Shown in pieces: positions 32,718 to 43,743 of a DNA stretch of 64,000 bases. The DNA comes from Ahaetulla prasina. Taxonomy: Eukaryota > Chordata > Lepidosauria > Squamata > Colubridae. The stretch covers positions 95,282,061-95,346,060 of the forward strand of contig NC_080540.1 in the NCBI RefSeq assembly GCF_028640845.1. Direction: 5' to 3'. Numbering within the stretch: the first letter of the stretch is position 1; each line of letters begins with the position of its first letter. The notes beneath the pieces were generated by a model. The model was not told the origin of the DNA, ran no database searches, and saw only the letters and a program-made list of their open reading frames with translations. The translations under genes and the position numbers were made by a program.

Positions 32718-32734
32718 GCCTGCCTGCCTGCCTG
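32718..32734. repeat. (TGCC)n short microsatellite
   Basis: Four tandem TGCC/GCCT units. Confidence 0.85.
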
Positions 32735-32794
32735 TCCAACCGCGAGAAAGATAGACAGGCAAATGGAAGAGAAGGGGGCTGAATCAAGGGAGAG

Positions 32795-32937
32795 AAGCCA
32801 ACAAAAGAAAGACTGAATTTAAATAAGATTTGGATCTGGTTGGGAGATGTAGACAAAAATATTCCAGAAGACATTCCCCATTTCTAGAAGAAAACCCTCC
32901 CTCCCAATGTTTCCCTATGGAAAAGATTGTGAAAGAT
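32795..32937 (+). mobile_element. Inverted partner of a LINE 3' end
   Basis: 'agaaagactgaatttaaata', 'atttggatctggttg', 'attccagaaga' and 'cctcccaatgtttccctatg' are the reverse complement, with differences, of 33022-33140. The two form tail-to-tail arms around about 85 bp. The stretch matching RKxEFK..LDLV is the end of the LINE reading frame. Confidence 0.75.
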
Positions 32938-33021
32938 CTCTTACCACCAACTCCATGCTGGGTCACATGACTGGGAAGAACACTTGGAACTGTGCAGTTG
33001 ACACAGCATTCTGCTGCCCAT

Positions 33022-33953
33022 CAGTCTTTCCCATAGGGAAGCATTGGGATGGGGGGGGGGTTTCTTCTGGAATTTTCTTCTCTATACCCCCCCGCAACCA
33101 GATCCAAACCATATTTATATTCAATCTTTCTGTTAAAGCTTTGGGGATTTTGGGAATAGACCACAGAGTCTGGTAGTGCATTCCAGGCATTAACAACTCT
33201 GTTACTGAAGTCATATTTTCTGCAATCAAGATTGGAGCGGTTAACATTAAGCTTAAATCTGTTGTGTGCTCGTGTATTGTTGCAATTGAAGCTGAAGTAG
33301 TCTTTGGCAGGAAGGACATTGCAATAGATGATTCTATGAGTTATACTCAGGTCATGCCAAAGGCGGCAGAGTTCTAAATTTTCTAAACCCAGGATTTCAA
33401 GTCTGGTGGCATAAGGTATTTTGTTGTAAACAGAGGAGTGGAGAACTCTTCTTGTAAAATATTTCTGGACACGCTCAATTGTATTAATGTCCGAAATGAG
33501 GTGTGGGTTCCAGACAGGTGAGCTGTATTCGAGAATTGGTCTAGCAAATGTTTTGCATGCTCTGGTTAGTAGTGTAATCTTTCTGGAGAAGAAGCTATGC
33601 AAAATTAAGTTTACAACTCTTAAAGCTTTTTTTGCGATGTAGTTGCAGTGGGCTTTGGCACTTAGATCGTTTGATAGGAAAACTCCAAGGTCTTTAACAG
33701 GGTGGGTGTCATCTACAAGGTAATGTCCATCAAGCTTGTATTTAGTGTTCTGATTCTTTTTTCCAATGTGTAAGACAGAGCATTTGCTGGTTGAGATTTG
33801 CAGTTGCCAAATTTTTGACCATTCCGACACAAAGTCAAGGTCTTTTTGAAGGGTAGCCGCATTGTTGGTAGTGTTGAATAGTTTAACATCATCGGCGAAG
33901 AGAATACAATTGCTTATAATATGGTCACAGAGGTTTGCTGGTTTCTTCCCCAA
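33022..33953 (-). pseudogene. LINE reverse transcriptase, open C-terminal part
   Basis: About 285 codons are open on the minus strand. In order: SNCILFADDVKLFNTTNNAA (RT motif C with both aspartates), LQKDLDFVSEWSKIWQLQIS, KCSVLHIGKKN, HPVKDLGVFLSNDLSAKAHC, LLTRACKTFARPILEYSSPVWNP (split), NTIERVQKYFTRRVL, RLEILGLENLELCRLWHDL, and a final YDFSNRVVNAWNALPDSVV. This is the palm-to-C-terminus order of the CR1/L2/Rex1 group of non-LTR retrotransposons; I cannot fix the clade. Fingers and motif A are missing because of 5' truncation at about 33955. The intact frame suggests a fairly recent copy. The last about 25 residues of the open frame read into 3' UTR. Confidence 0.85.
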
Positions 33954-33955
33954 AC

Positions 33956-36459
33956 CAAAGTCCAGAAGCTGTGTTTCTCAGGTGTTCTCAACCTTCCTAG
34001 GATTTTTTAAAATAAATTAAGCACTCAGCAAGGAAAGGATAAGAAAGAGATGCAATTCTGGGGAATACCATAGTAGCTCATAGCTCCTATTTCAAGGACA
34101 CTTGTTTCCAGGTGATACCATTTGAAATCTATCAAGAGATAGAAACAGAATCACTGCAAAAGTGGGCCTCCAGTTCACAAATTCCTCAGAAGGATTCTGT
34201 GGTTGATGGTATTGAAAGCTGTTAAAATACCAAAAATTCCAAATATCCTGCTATCAATCTCCAGATAAAGATCATCCATTTGAGCCTGTAATCCTGTCTA
34301 AAGCCAGTTGGAAATAGGTCAAGTGGATTGTTTCATTTGTTTCTGAATAATACCTTAAGCTGCCTCTGTTCATAAGAAGACCAGTTCTAGAATATGTGAA
34401 ATCCAAGGGTGATTATAAGGAGGAGAAGATTTAAACGTTTATTGCAAAGTGTTATACAAAGCCAATTCACGTTTGAACATAGTGTTAAATTATAATGTGT
34501 GGCATAATGCCATAGAAACAAACCCATCAAATCTTTGGATTTTTTTCTGAACTGATAAGAAAGGGTAGCTTAAGAAATCTGCCAAGATCAGTAGCCAACA
34601 TTTGAAGTTGATTTGTTTCTCTAAATTACTCTTATTTTTACCTGCTGCTTGCCTAAATTCCATCATAAGGAGTATCTGAAAATTACATGCATCCTCCCAA
34701 GCTTCTTATGGCAGTCAATCCTTTTAGGGTTCATATTTGGATAGGATAAAAAAATAGCATATGATTCCAATCTGGGCTTAGAAAAATGGAATCAAAATCT
34801 TCAGCAATTGAAATATAATTATAAACCCTTAACCATCTCCTTTTAAGGAACTGCAGTTACATATAATTCACATTTAATAAATAAAATATTTTTCTTTCCT
34901 AACTCCATTACAGATGTCATGAACATAGTGTGTGTTTAAAGAAATGAACATTTTTAATCAATTTTGCATAACATGGTAATCATTAATATGCTATTTTTCA
35001 AGAAAAAATGGAAACAGCAAGATTAGAGTTTAAATGCTATTCAGTTTGATTTTATATGACATGATTTCCCAGACAGTTTATGCTTTGGATTATAATGTAA
35101 CAGTCCATATTTTTCTTTTTAAAAAAAAAAACCTACAACCCTCTACCAATTTATCCAGTAATAAACCTCATAAACTCATTGTATGGGATTTTCTTCTAAG
35201 GGGAAATGTAAAGGACTGTGTAACAAGGCTGTATTTCATTTTTGAGCATTCCTGGAAGGCACTTCCAAGGAAAAAGCCAGTTCACATGCATCTATGTAGG
35301 ATTAGCTGTATTAATCATTGCAGTCAGTAATGACCTTCCTGTTCCTTGATTTTTGGATGAAATTATAAAGGTGGTTTTGGCACAGCTTCATTTTCTGAAG
35401 ACCACCCTCTACAACTTCAGGAAAGTCAACCCTCTAAGGGCTTCATAAAGGAAGTAGCTTGCCTGCTGTTAAAAAAAACAGCTAAAGAGTCCCACTGTTC
35501 ATTTATAAAATATTGCATGCAAATGAAGACATTCTAGCACATTGCTCTTGGCCTCCGTGCCTAGTAGATATAATTTCAAAGAACAGTCATAACATTTGTA
35601 GGGTCATATAAACCAAGATGTTTTCAGTTTTAAAAACTGGAATGCCGTCTATAGATTTTTTTGGGTTAGATTTTTTGTATGAGGAATCATACAAAATAAA
35701 ACTGGTGGGAAACTGTAGTTCAATGTTCCTTTGTAACTTTAATTCTCCTGTCCAGAAAAATAATAAAGAAAATACAAAGTAGAGATACAAAATACAAATA
35801 TCAAAAAGAAATATTGGGAAAAAATATTTTTTGTTTGATGTTTAAAAAATAGGTATTATCTAACTGGTTATCCTGGTCATTGCAGCCATTTTGGAAAATT
35901 TTCCCAGAGCAGCCATTTTATGACATAACACACAATTCTTTGTCAAGTTTATAAAGGGGCCTTCCAGACCTAAAAAATTGCCTTTTGCAGACCTATATCC
36001 ATGATAATTAAATTGGCAAATGTTAAACATAAAATGTATTTCAATTATTTTTAAAGACATATATTTTTAGGTTTAGATACAAAGTTACAAAACATCTTAG
36101 GTTCACAAAGCTTACAGAAACTTACAGAAAAGTCAGAAACTTACAGAAAGGGGGATATTAAAGGAGAGGAAGTATAAAAGTAAGTAGAAAGTAAGCTGTG
36201 AACATATGCAGGTTCTAAGATGACTCTTAGTCCACCAGAGGGGAATTAACATAAGAACTTCTATGCAGGGAGAATGACACAACTTGCAGATATCATGTGC
36301 GTAAAGAGGTCCTGACGATACAAGACAGAAGATCCAGGTTTTGTTAGCAGTGAAAAGATAACCAGCTAAATGTTAACTGAACCCTTTAATTAACTCTTCA
36401 GAGAATTTAATAACAGCTATATTTTAAGGTAAGCACGGTGTTATTTTAGCAGAAGCTGA
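33956..36459. other. Mostly unassigned interval
   Basis: About 34165-34370 resembles a dispersed squamate repeat ('ggttgatggtattgaaagct', 'aagatcatccatttgagcct'), but I cannot name it. 36109-36152 has tandem 'acttacagaaa' units. No gene recognised. Confidence 0.4.
36109..36152. repeat. Short tandem repeat, 11-bp unit
   Basis: Three to four imperfect copies of 'cttacagaaa' with spacers. Confidence 0.8.
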
Positions 36460-36740
36460 ATAATCTTTGAAAGGTAGAACAAGCAGAGATTGGACAGACA
36501 TTTCTCTGAAATGGTATAGGGTCTCCTCAGTGGTGGGATTCAAATAATTTAACAACCGGTTCTCTGCCCTAATGATTTCTTCCAACAACCAGTTCACCAA
36601 ACTGCTGAGAAAGTTAACAACCAGTTCTCCCGAAGTGGTGCGAACTGGCTGAATCCCACCACTGGGTCTCCTGCTTGGAAAGGGGGCCAGAGTAGAAGAC
36701 CTCCAAGGTCCCTTCCGACTCTGCTGTTCTGTATTCTGGC
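36460..36740 (+). mobile_element. CR1-like LINE 3' end cut by a MITE
   Basis: 'gagattggacagacatttct' then 'ctgaaatggtatagggtct' before the MITE and 'agaagacctccaaggtccct' then 'tccgactctgctgttctg' after it. Together they restore the usual CR1 3' end order. Confidence 0.85.
36528..36664. mobile_element. hAT-type MITE, 137 bp, in CR1
   Basis: CAGTGGTGGGATTCAAAT and CTGAATCCCACCACTG are terminal inverted repeats. Exact target duplication ggtctcct at 36520-36527 and 36665-36672. Same length and sequence type as 38403 and 42978. Confidence 0.96.
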
Positions 36741-36801
36741 TATATTGTATGCTCCATAAGAGGAAGGCAAAAACTGTAAACTACTTTGCATGCATCTGCT
36801 G

Positions 36802-37054
36802 CAGAAGTGGGTTTCAGCAGGTTCTGACCAGTTCCGGAAAACCAGTAGCAGAAATTTTGAGTAGTTCGGAAAACGAGTAGTAAAAATTCTGACTGTTCTC
36901 GCCCCCATCTATTCTCTGCCTCCCAAGTTCCAGCTGATTGGGAGGGAATGGGGATTTTGCAGTATCCTTCCCCTGCCATGCCCACCAAGCCATGCCACAC
37001 CCACCAAGCCACACCCACAGAACTGGTAGTAAAAAAATTTGAAACCCACCACTG
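36802..37054. mobile_element. hAT-type non-autonomous element, 253 bp
   Basis: CAGAAGTGGGTTTCAGCAGG at the left and GAAACCCACCACTG at the right. Flanks atctgctg and atatgctg match 7/8. The interior resembles 5941-6143, with an insert around 36866-36935. Confidence 0.88.
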
Positions 37055-37350
37055 ATATGCTGAGTTATCCACTTGCATAGTTATCTGACTGGAAAATCAT
37101 CCTTTCAAACAAACTGTTGTATTTCTAGCCTTGCTGCTGTAAAAATTTTTTAAAATTCTACAGTTTAGAAGAATAACGATGTCAACGCTCAATGCTGTAA
37201 TAGACACATTTGGCAATAAATCTCTTTGCCAGTGTTTATGCTTGGGTCATGCTCATTTATGTCCTTTGATGCTGTCAAAATACAATCAATAAATAAATGT
37301 ACATCCCCATACATTGAAAACAGACAATATTAAAACTGGTATTAGGACCA

Positions 37351-37450
37351 AATCAATCAATCAATTAATCAATCAATCAATCGGAATAGAGCTGAAAGAG
37401 ACCTTGGAGATCTTCTAGTCCCACCCCCTGCTCAAGCTGGAAATAAAGCA
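37351..37450 (-). mobile_element. (AATC)n plus CR1 terminal fragment
   Basis: An AATC tetramer run at 37351-37382 passes into 'ggaatagagctgaaagagac' and 'cttctagtcccaccccctgc', about 65 bp of the CR1 3' end. Confidence 0.8.
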
Positions 37451-38402
37451 TCATTCTGTGCTTCTACTCTATGCTTCTAAAACACAGCTCGATGTAGTTC
37501 CACATTTTAAAAAGACAAACCAAATACCAACATTTAAGGCAAAATTTCTTTCAATTATAATTCAATCATTGTAATTTTTTATATTTTACATGTTAAAAAT
37601 ATAAAATATAATAAGTGTTGGCTTTTATTGACTTTATCACATCTAGGAAAAAATTGCTCTAATAACTATTGTGCTTGCAAAAGGGAATATTGTTTTCTCC
37701 TATCTCGATTTCTGTGATATTTGGCAATACAAAAAGTTGTGGGTGGCAAATGGCATCAATTTTATTTTAATCTGCATTGTGTTGAGCAGAAAGCGTGATG
37801 ACTTAGATTTGTACCAAAAAGATGATATTGTAGTTATTGCAAGGAATGTAACAGCAACTGTGCCTTCAATTCACTGATAATCAGCAGGACAGGACATTTT
37901 CCTTGTGCATGATACAGATTGGAGTTTGAACGTTGACCTGAAATTCAGTAATTAGCAGGCTGTTTGTGTTATGTGTTGCATGCGTCAATCTTCTTTCAAC
38001 AACTCTTTGCTTTAGGATCCATCCTGTTTTGTATCATCTTTGGAGACAAAATGAAGTATAAGCTTAGCTGAAAACAAAAGCAAATGGTCAACAGTTTTAC
38101 TGAATAGAAAAGAGAAATAAACAAAATGAAACCGGGGAGATAATTCCCTTGCATAAATGCAAAAGAGTACAGTTAACTTTTTATCTTTTTTCCCCACCTG
38201 TTTTTCTTTTAGAATAGCCATAGGGGACTTTTAAATTTTAAAATGCCTTGTCTGCTTCTTGACTCATTAGATTATTTAGTTAAAGTTATTTTGCTAAAAC
38301 TGAGATAGACAATGAGCAGCCAACCTGATATTGTTGAACCTCTAGCCAACAAAGCCAAGGATGAGCAATGCTGGTAATTTTAGTCCAGCATGTAGTCCTT
38401 CA
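37451..38402. other. Unassigned interval
   Basis: No gene or repeat recognised. The 68- and 69-codon open frames have no recognisable domain. Confidence 0.5.
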
Positions 38403-38539
38403 CAGTGGAGGGATTCAAATAATTTAACAACCGGTTCTCTGCCCTAATGATTTCTTCCAACAACCAGTTCATCAAACTGTTCAGAAAATTAACAACCGGT
38501 TCTCCCGAAGTGGTGCGAATTGGCTGAATCCCACCACTG
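38403..38539. mobile_element. hAT-type MITE, 137 bp
   Basis: CAGTGGAGGGATTCAAAT and CTGAATCCCACCACTG. Exact target duplication gtccttca at 38395-38402 and 38540-38547. Unlike its siblings it lies in unassigned DNA. Confidence 0.96.
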
Positions 38540-38929
38540 GTCCTTCAGGGCAAGCCATGATAATATGAGGTAGGTCATCACCTTTCAAATTATATATTTT
38601 ATGTAATGTGCTGAGGTCATGTTGCTGGTTTTCCCTTGTATAGACACAAGTGGTCCATTAATAATTAGAAGGCCACAAATTGAACCAAAGAAGGGATACA
38701 ATATTAATTTTTTGCAGAAATTTTGATTTGATTTGCAGAAAATTTATTTCTCTGTCCGCTTCCCACTATACAAAAACAGCATGTATTCTTTAAAAAAAAA
38801 AGCCAAGCTGGCCAGTTGATTATGGATTGGAAATCCAGACAATAGATAACATGGGTTATGCCAGTGAAGGCAGAAATGACCTTTTGGTCTGTCTTTATGC
38901 AGGAAAAAATCTATATACAGAACATAGAA
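38540..38929. other. Unassigned interval
   Basis: No gene or repeat recognised. Confidence 0.5.
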
Positions 38930-39690
38930 TAATTGGGCTGGAAGGGACCTTGAAGCTCTTCAAGTCCAATTCCCTGCCCATGGCAGTAGATCCTATATCG
39001 TTCCAGACAAATAGCTATCCACCCACGACTTCCAGTTGTAAGCCATTCCACTAATTAATTGTTTTCATTGTCAGGAAATTTCTTAATTCTAGGTTGGATC
39101 TATCTGCAATGAACTTTCACCCATTACTTCTTGTCCTCCCTGCAGGTGCTTTGAAATATAAGTTGACCACTTCTCTGTGACAGCCCCTCAAGTCTAGGAT
39201 GATTACTATCATATCACCCCCAATCCTTCTTTGTTAGACTAGACATACCTCGTTCGTTCAGTTGTTTGTTATATTGTGTAGCCACTAAACCTCTTCTCAT
39301 TCTTATTGCTCTTCTCTGTATTCTTTCTGAGGTCTCAACACCATTTTTGTACCTTGTGTCAGGGTGAAATCTATTTACCTTTCTTACCAGCTCGGAAGTG
39401 CACACGCCGCGCAGACCTTCTGCACATGCGCAAAACCTTCTGCTCATGCACAGAAGGTAAAAAACACATTACTTCCTGGTTAAAACCAGGAAGTAAAGAC
39501 ACCTGGGCAGGTGGATGGAGCTTTACTCCACCATCGCTACTGGATCTCTGAACTACCGGCCACGATCGCTACCAGTTCGTGCGATCTGGTCCAATCCAGT
39601 AGCATTTCACCCCTGCCTTGTGTCCAGAATTGGACCTAGTATTCCAAGTGTGGTCTCACCAGTGTGGTATAAAATGGTATTATCACTTCA
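38930..39690 (-). mobile_element. CR1-like LINE fragment cut by a hAT element
   Basis: 'ttgggctggaagggaccttg', 'cactaattaattgttttcat', 'ttacttcttgtcctccctgc', 'caatccttctttgttagact' and 'cattcttattgctcttctct' run in CR1 3' order up to 39359. Beyond the hAT insertion the same LINE continues with 'aattggacctagtattccaa' and 'gtgtggtctcaccagtgtgg'. Broken frames on the minus strand. Confidence 0.85.
39360..39615. mobile_element. hAT-type element, 256 bp, in CR1
   Basis: CAGGGTGAAATCTA and AGCATTTCACCCCTG. Exact target duplication ccttgtgt at 39352-39359 and 39616-39623. The interior has a palindromic 'cttctgcacatgcgcaaaac' then 'cttctgctcatgcacagaag' and 'acttcctggttaaaaccagg' hairpin. Confidence 0.94.
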
Positions 39691-40369
39691 CAAAACTTCA
39701 CAGGAGAGTTGTCAGGGTTCAAAATAACACCCCCGACCTTGTGGGTCTAGAGTTTTGTTTTACTTCCCTTGCAAAGGTCGAAAGAAAAGATTTTCTGTTG
39801 CTGCCACTGAAGAGTTTGTTTTTCTTCTTTTTACTTTTGGCATTGGAAAGAGACAGACAGAACAAATCAGTTGCCAGGGGAAGATATAACTCTCCCCATC
39901 TTATCCCATCACGTGTGGTGCCATGCATTTGCCATAGGGTTAAGGAAAAGAACCAAGGGTTATCTTATACTAATGGAATATTACTTTGAACTTTAGGTAG
40001 AAAAAAAGGAGGATGGTTCATAAGTTCTGTTTGCATGTTAATTGTTGTATACAGAGATTGTAATGCTCTAGATTCCTGTGCTTTACTTTCAGTTTTCTCT
40101 CATTACCTCAGAAACAAGAAGGAAGTTTCTGTATCCCATTTCAACTAATTTGGATGAATCCAACCCAATCAAATTAATAATGCTAACAATAGTTTGCATT
40201 ATCAAGGGATGGTTATCAAAGGATGGTTACCAAAGCACCTCTTGTCTATGGAGATTCTGAGTTATCCAGGTCTCAAAAAGCACCTTTCAGACAAAACTTA
40301 TACTTTAAACCACTTCTTTAAGTGCAGTTAATATTCTCATGAACTCAGGAGGAGATTCCAACCTCAAAC
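39691..40369. other. Unassigned interval
   Basis: No gene or repeat recognised. The 123-codon frame at 39618-39989 starts inside the LINE and has no domain. Confidence 0.45.
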
Positions 40370-41545
40370 TGGTATGCTAAAGGTCACCTTGGACAAATAG
40401 TAACCAGTTCAAAGAAGATCAAATAAAGGAGGGAATCTACTGATACACCCTTCAGTAGAGATGTCAACATCCAAGTTATCTTATGAGATATTTTTTACTT
40501 ACAAGAACCTGTAGTACTAGAGGATAAGTTAGATCACCACTCCAGTCATTATCAAAGCAGAAGGCTACGGGAACTGATGCAATACCCACTGAAATATGGT
40601 AAGCAACAGAAGAAGAATCATTCAAAGTTCTACACAGTAAATCTGGAAAACAACAGAGTAGCTCACTGACTGGAAGAGGTCAATCTACATTCGAATATCA
40701 AAAAATAGAGCATGGAAACTATTGTACAACATCCTTAATTTCACTTGCTAGCAGAATAATACTTAGGGTTGTCCAACACTGATTACAGACCTTCAGGGAA
40801 AAAGTGATGCTAGAATTTCATGTTGGCTTTAGAAAAGGTTGAAGAATACAAGACATTATTGTTGATGATACTGGATAACTGAGAAAGTCAAACAATACTA
40901 AAAAGTCCATGTCTGCTTCATTGATTATAGAAAGGGCTTTGATTATATCAAATATATCAAGTGGTGGAATGTGCTTGAAAAAAAATGGAATACCAGTATA
41001 TTTCATTGTTCTAATGCAAAACCTATATACAGGTCAAAAAGCCACAGTATGAGCAGAAGATCGTGAAACAGACTGGCTCCAGGTCATTGATAGAATGAAA
41101 AAAATAGTATTAAAATTACAGTAAATGTAAACATGACCAAACTTTTGACAACAGGCAGAAGAACCAACCGTAGAATCGGCAATGAAGTTATTGAAATGGT
41201 AGATAGCTTGTCTTTTAGGATCAACCATCAACAGTAAAGGATCAAAGGGTCAAGAAATATGCCACGGATTAGTTCTTCATAGAGAAACCACAAAGGTGTT
41301 ATAAAAAATGTTCAGATGCCATGATGTATCTATGCTTACAACGATCGGAATAATGCAAACCTGTGGCACACTATGGAAGCAAAAGTTGCCCTTTTAAAAG
41401 GCAGAATAGGGGTACTGCTGCTTTTGAACATTTTTTGTCAGGACCCTTCTTCATCAAACAAATGGATCCGTGAACAAATCAACCCAGAATTTTTACTCGA
41501 GGCATAAACGACCAGGCTCAAACTATCCCACTTCATGTACATTAT
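40370..41545 (+). pseudogene. Degraded BovB/RTE-type LINE ORF2
   Basis: Blocks in RTE order, broken by stops: EFHVGFRKG then RIQDIIVDDT (about 40815-40870), a SASLIIERAL region where the palm Asp motif should lie (about 40912-40945), KKNGIPVYFIVLMQNLYTGQKATV (in two short pieces, 40979-41047), DRETDWLQVI, and a later IGNEVIEMVDSLSFRI segment (about 41176-41225). It continues into the C-terminal part ('atggatccgtgaacaaatcaa') up to the SINE at 41546 and resumes at 41819. It is the most complete BovB-type coding remnant in the window and is clearly inactive. Confidence 0.75.
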
Positions 41546-41818
41546 AGGGCCGGTGAATAGCGCAGGCTGGTAAAGCCTGTTATTAAGCCTGTTATTAAGA
41601 ACACAAAGCCTGCAATTACTGCAGGTTCGAGCCCGGCCCAAGGTTGACTCAGCCTTCCATCCTTTATAAGGTAGGTAAAATGAGGACCCAGATTGTTGGG
41701 GGGGCAATAAGTTGACTTTGTAAAAATATACAAATAGAATGAGACTATTGCCTTATACATTGTAAGCCGCCCTGAGTCTTCGGAGAAGGGCGGGGTATAA
41801 ATGTAAACAAAAAAAAAA
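41546..41818 (+). mobile_element. tRNA-derived snake SINE with L2-like tail
   Basis: The head 'gggccggtgaatagcgcagg' then 'ctggtaaagc' matches a pol III A-box region, and 'gcaggttcgagcccgg' is a good B box. The body 'gactcagccttccatccttt' leads to the 3' hairpin 'cgccctgagtcttcggagaa', which matches the L2 3' end at 30280-30300, and then poly-A. The target duplication attat (41541-41545 and 41819-41823) splits the surrounding LINE. An internal duplication 'aagcctgttatt' lies near 41573-41596. Confidence 0.88.
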
Positions 41819-41940
41819 ATTATGCAAAGGCATAGCTCTCAGGAAAAGCCTCTAATGTTCAGAAAGCAAGTAGCATCATGGATGGATTCAGTTACAGTAG
41901 TCAGGGATGCACCTGAAACACCATGGTGTGAGGGACAGCT
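41819..41940 (+). mobile_element. BovB/RTE-type LINE, right of the SINE
   Basis: 'attatgcaaaggcatagctc', 'tctaatgttcagaaagcaag' and 'atggatggattcagttacag' continue the LINE 3' region interrupted by the SINE. Confidence 0.7.
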
Positions 41941-42076
41941 GTGGGTGCTGCAACTCCAGAGGTTTTTAAGAAGAGATTGGAGAACCATTTGTCTGACATG
42001 GTATAGGGTTCCTGCTTGAGCAGGGTGTTGGACTAGAAGACCTCCAAGGTGCCTTCCAAGTCTGTTATTCTCTTAG
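41938..42076 (+). mobile_element. CR1-like LINE 3' end
   Basis: 'ggtttttaagaagagattgg', 'ctgacatggtatagggttcc' and 'gactagaagacctccaaggt' are the canonical CR1 terminal block, about 140 bp. Confidence 0.85.
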
Positions 42077-42296
42077 TCATCGGGGGAATCTGTCTACATA
42101 ATTGCTAACAATCAACACTAATTTGAAGAAACAACCAATCAAATTTCTCAACTCAGATATTGGGTTCCTTCAGTTTTGATCCTGTTTATCACTGCAATGC
42201 AAGTAATACATCCTCTCATTGAACTCATTAGTATTCTCTCTCTATTGGAGGTACCCCCCCTTGCTTTTCCCTTACATATACTTTGCAAGGGAAAAG

Positions 42297-42297
<1 letters not shown>

Positions 42298-42332
<35 letters not shown>
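42298..42332. repeat. (TTG)n microsatellite
   Basis: About 11 TTG units. 42077-42297 is unassigned. Confidence 0.96.
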
Positions 42333-42501
42333 AAAACAATGCAATCATTTGATGGATGAGAGTAACATTAAAGTCACCCTACAGAATGACTTCAGATAAA
42401 TGGGAGGTAATGCTGTGGCACAGTACTTTGGCTGCAAGAAGGAAATGAAAAATTCAATAAGCCAAGCCACACAACCCTGCAAAACTGGCTTTGCAACTAA
42501 G

Positions 42502-42745
42502 TGGTAGTCCTCATTGAAGTACTTGTTCAGTGACCATTCAAAGTTAGAACGATGCTGAATGAGAGGGACTTACAACAGTTTCTTGTGCTTGCAACTATGG
42601 AGTATCCCCACATTTACCTGATTGCAATTTGGTCACAATTATAACGATCACAAAGTTCCACAGTCATGTGATCACCATTTGCAACCTTTCACTGCTGGCT
42701 TCTGGCAAAGTCAATGGGGAAGCCAGCAGGAAGTCACAAATGGCA
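42502..42745. mobile_element. TA-element family, left part
   Basis: 'tggtagtcctcattgaagta', 'gtgaccattcaaagttagaa' and 'gtcaatggggaagccagc' match the 29174 copy. The right end is missing. A CR1 copy begins within 15 bp, the same neighbour pair as at 4375-5411. Confidence 0.7.
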
Positions 42746-42757
42746 ATAATTTTTTAC

Positions 42758-43365
42758 AATGTAAAAAAGATGTTGAGACTCTAGAAAGAGTGCAGAGAAG
42801 AGCAACAAAGATGATTAGGGGACTGGAGGCTAAAACATATGAAGAACGGTTGCAGGAACTCGGTATGTCTACCTTTAATGAAAAGAAGGACTAGGAGAGA
42901 CATGATAGCAACGTTCCAATATCTCAGGGGTTGCCACAAAGAAGAGGGAGTCAAACTATTCTCCAAAGAACCTGAGGTAGTGGTGGGATTCAAATAATTT
43001 AACAACCAGTTCTCTGCCCTAATGATTTCTTCCAACAACCAGTTCACCAAACTGTTCAGAAAGTTAACAACCGATTCTCCCGAAGTGGTGCGAAGCGGCT
43101 GAATCCCACCACTGACCTGAGAGTAGAACAAGAAGCAATGGGTGGAAACTAATCAAGGAGAGAAGCAACTTAGAACTAAGGAGAAATTTCCTGACAGTTA
43201 GAACAATCAATAAGTTGAACAACTTGCCTGCAGAAGTTGTGAATGCTCCAACACTGGAAATTTTTAAGAAAATGTTGGATAGCCATTGGTCTGAAATGGT
43301 GTAAGGTTTCCTGCCTCGGCAGGGGGTTGGACTAGAAGACCTCCAAGGTCCCTTCCAACTCTGTT
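42758..43365 (+). pseudogene. CR1-like LINE 3' end cut by a MITE
   Basis: Frame pieces VETLERVQRRATKMIRGLEA, KTYEERLQELGMSTF and, after a frameshift, GDMIATFQYLRGCHKEE-like sequence lead to the MITE at 42978. After it follow 'gtggaaactaatcaaggaga', 'aactaaggagaaatttcctg' and 'gactagaagacctccaaggt', ending in TTATG repeats. This is the plus-strand equivalent of 4375-5030 and retains the segment deleted there. Confidence 0.88.
42978..43114. mobile_element. hAT-type MITE, 137 bp, in CR1
   Basis: TAGTGGTGGGATTCAAAT, with the first C lost, and CTGAATCCCACCACTG. Flanks acctgagg and acctgaga match 7/8. Confidence 0.94.
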
Positions 43366-43743
43366 ATTATGTTATGTTATGTGACTGGGGGATGCTATTA
43401 CCATGCAGGATTTGCCAGAAACTGAAACTGCCACAACTGTCATCACATGTCAACACGGTCATATAACATTACTCTAAGACCCCATCACTTAGTGAAGTTG
43501 CTAATTTCAACTCTTATTGTATTCAGGTTTACCCAATATCAGGTTCCCCCCCTTCATTAAACACATCACACTAATTATTGTGTGAAGATCACTTGTAACA
43601 GGTTGGGGCAGCCATAAGGAGTAACTGCTGCTAAGTGAAAACAGCTATGCCAAAGGAACAACCCTATACAATTTGCTGCTTCTCATACATAAATGAAATA
43701 TTACTTAAGCATAAAGTGATAATTTTTCCCAAATTTTATATAG
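43366..43743. other. Unassigned interval
   Basis: No gene recognised. A TGTTATG run ends the CR1 tail. Confidence 0.5.

Noticed and set aside
41556..41640. Possible cellular tRNA gene
   Set aside because: The A and B boxes belong to a tRNA-derived SINE with an L2-like tail and target duplication, not a folded tRNA.
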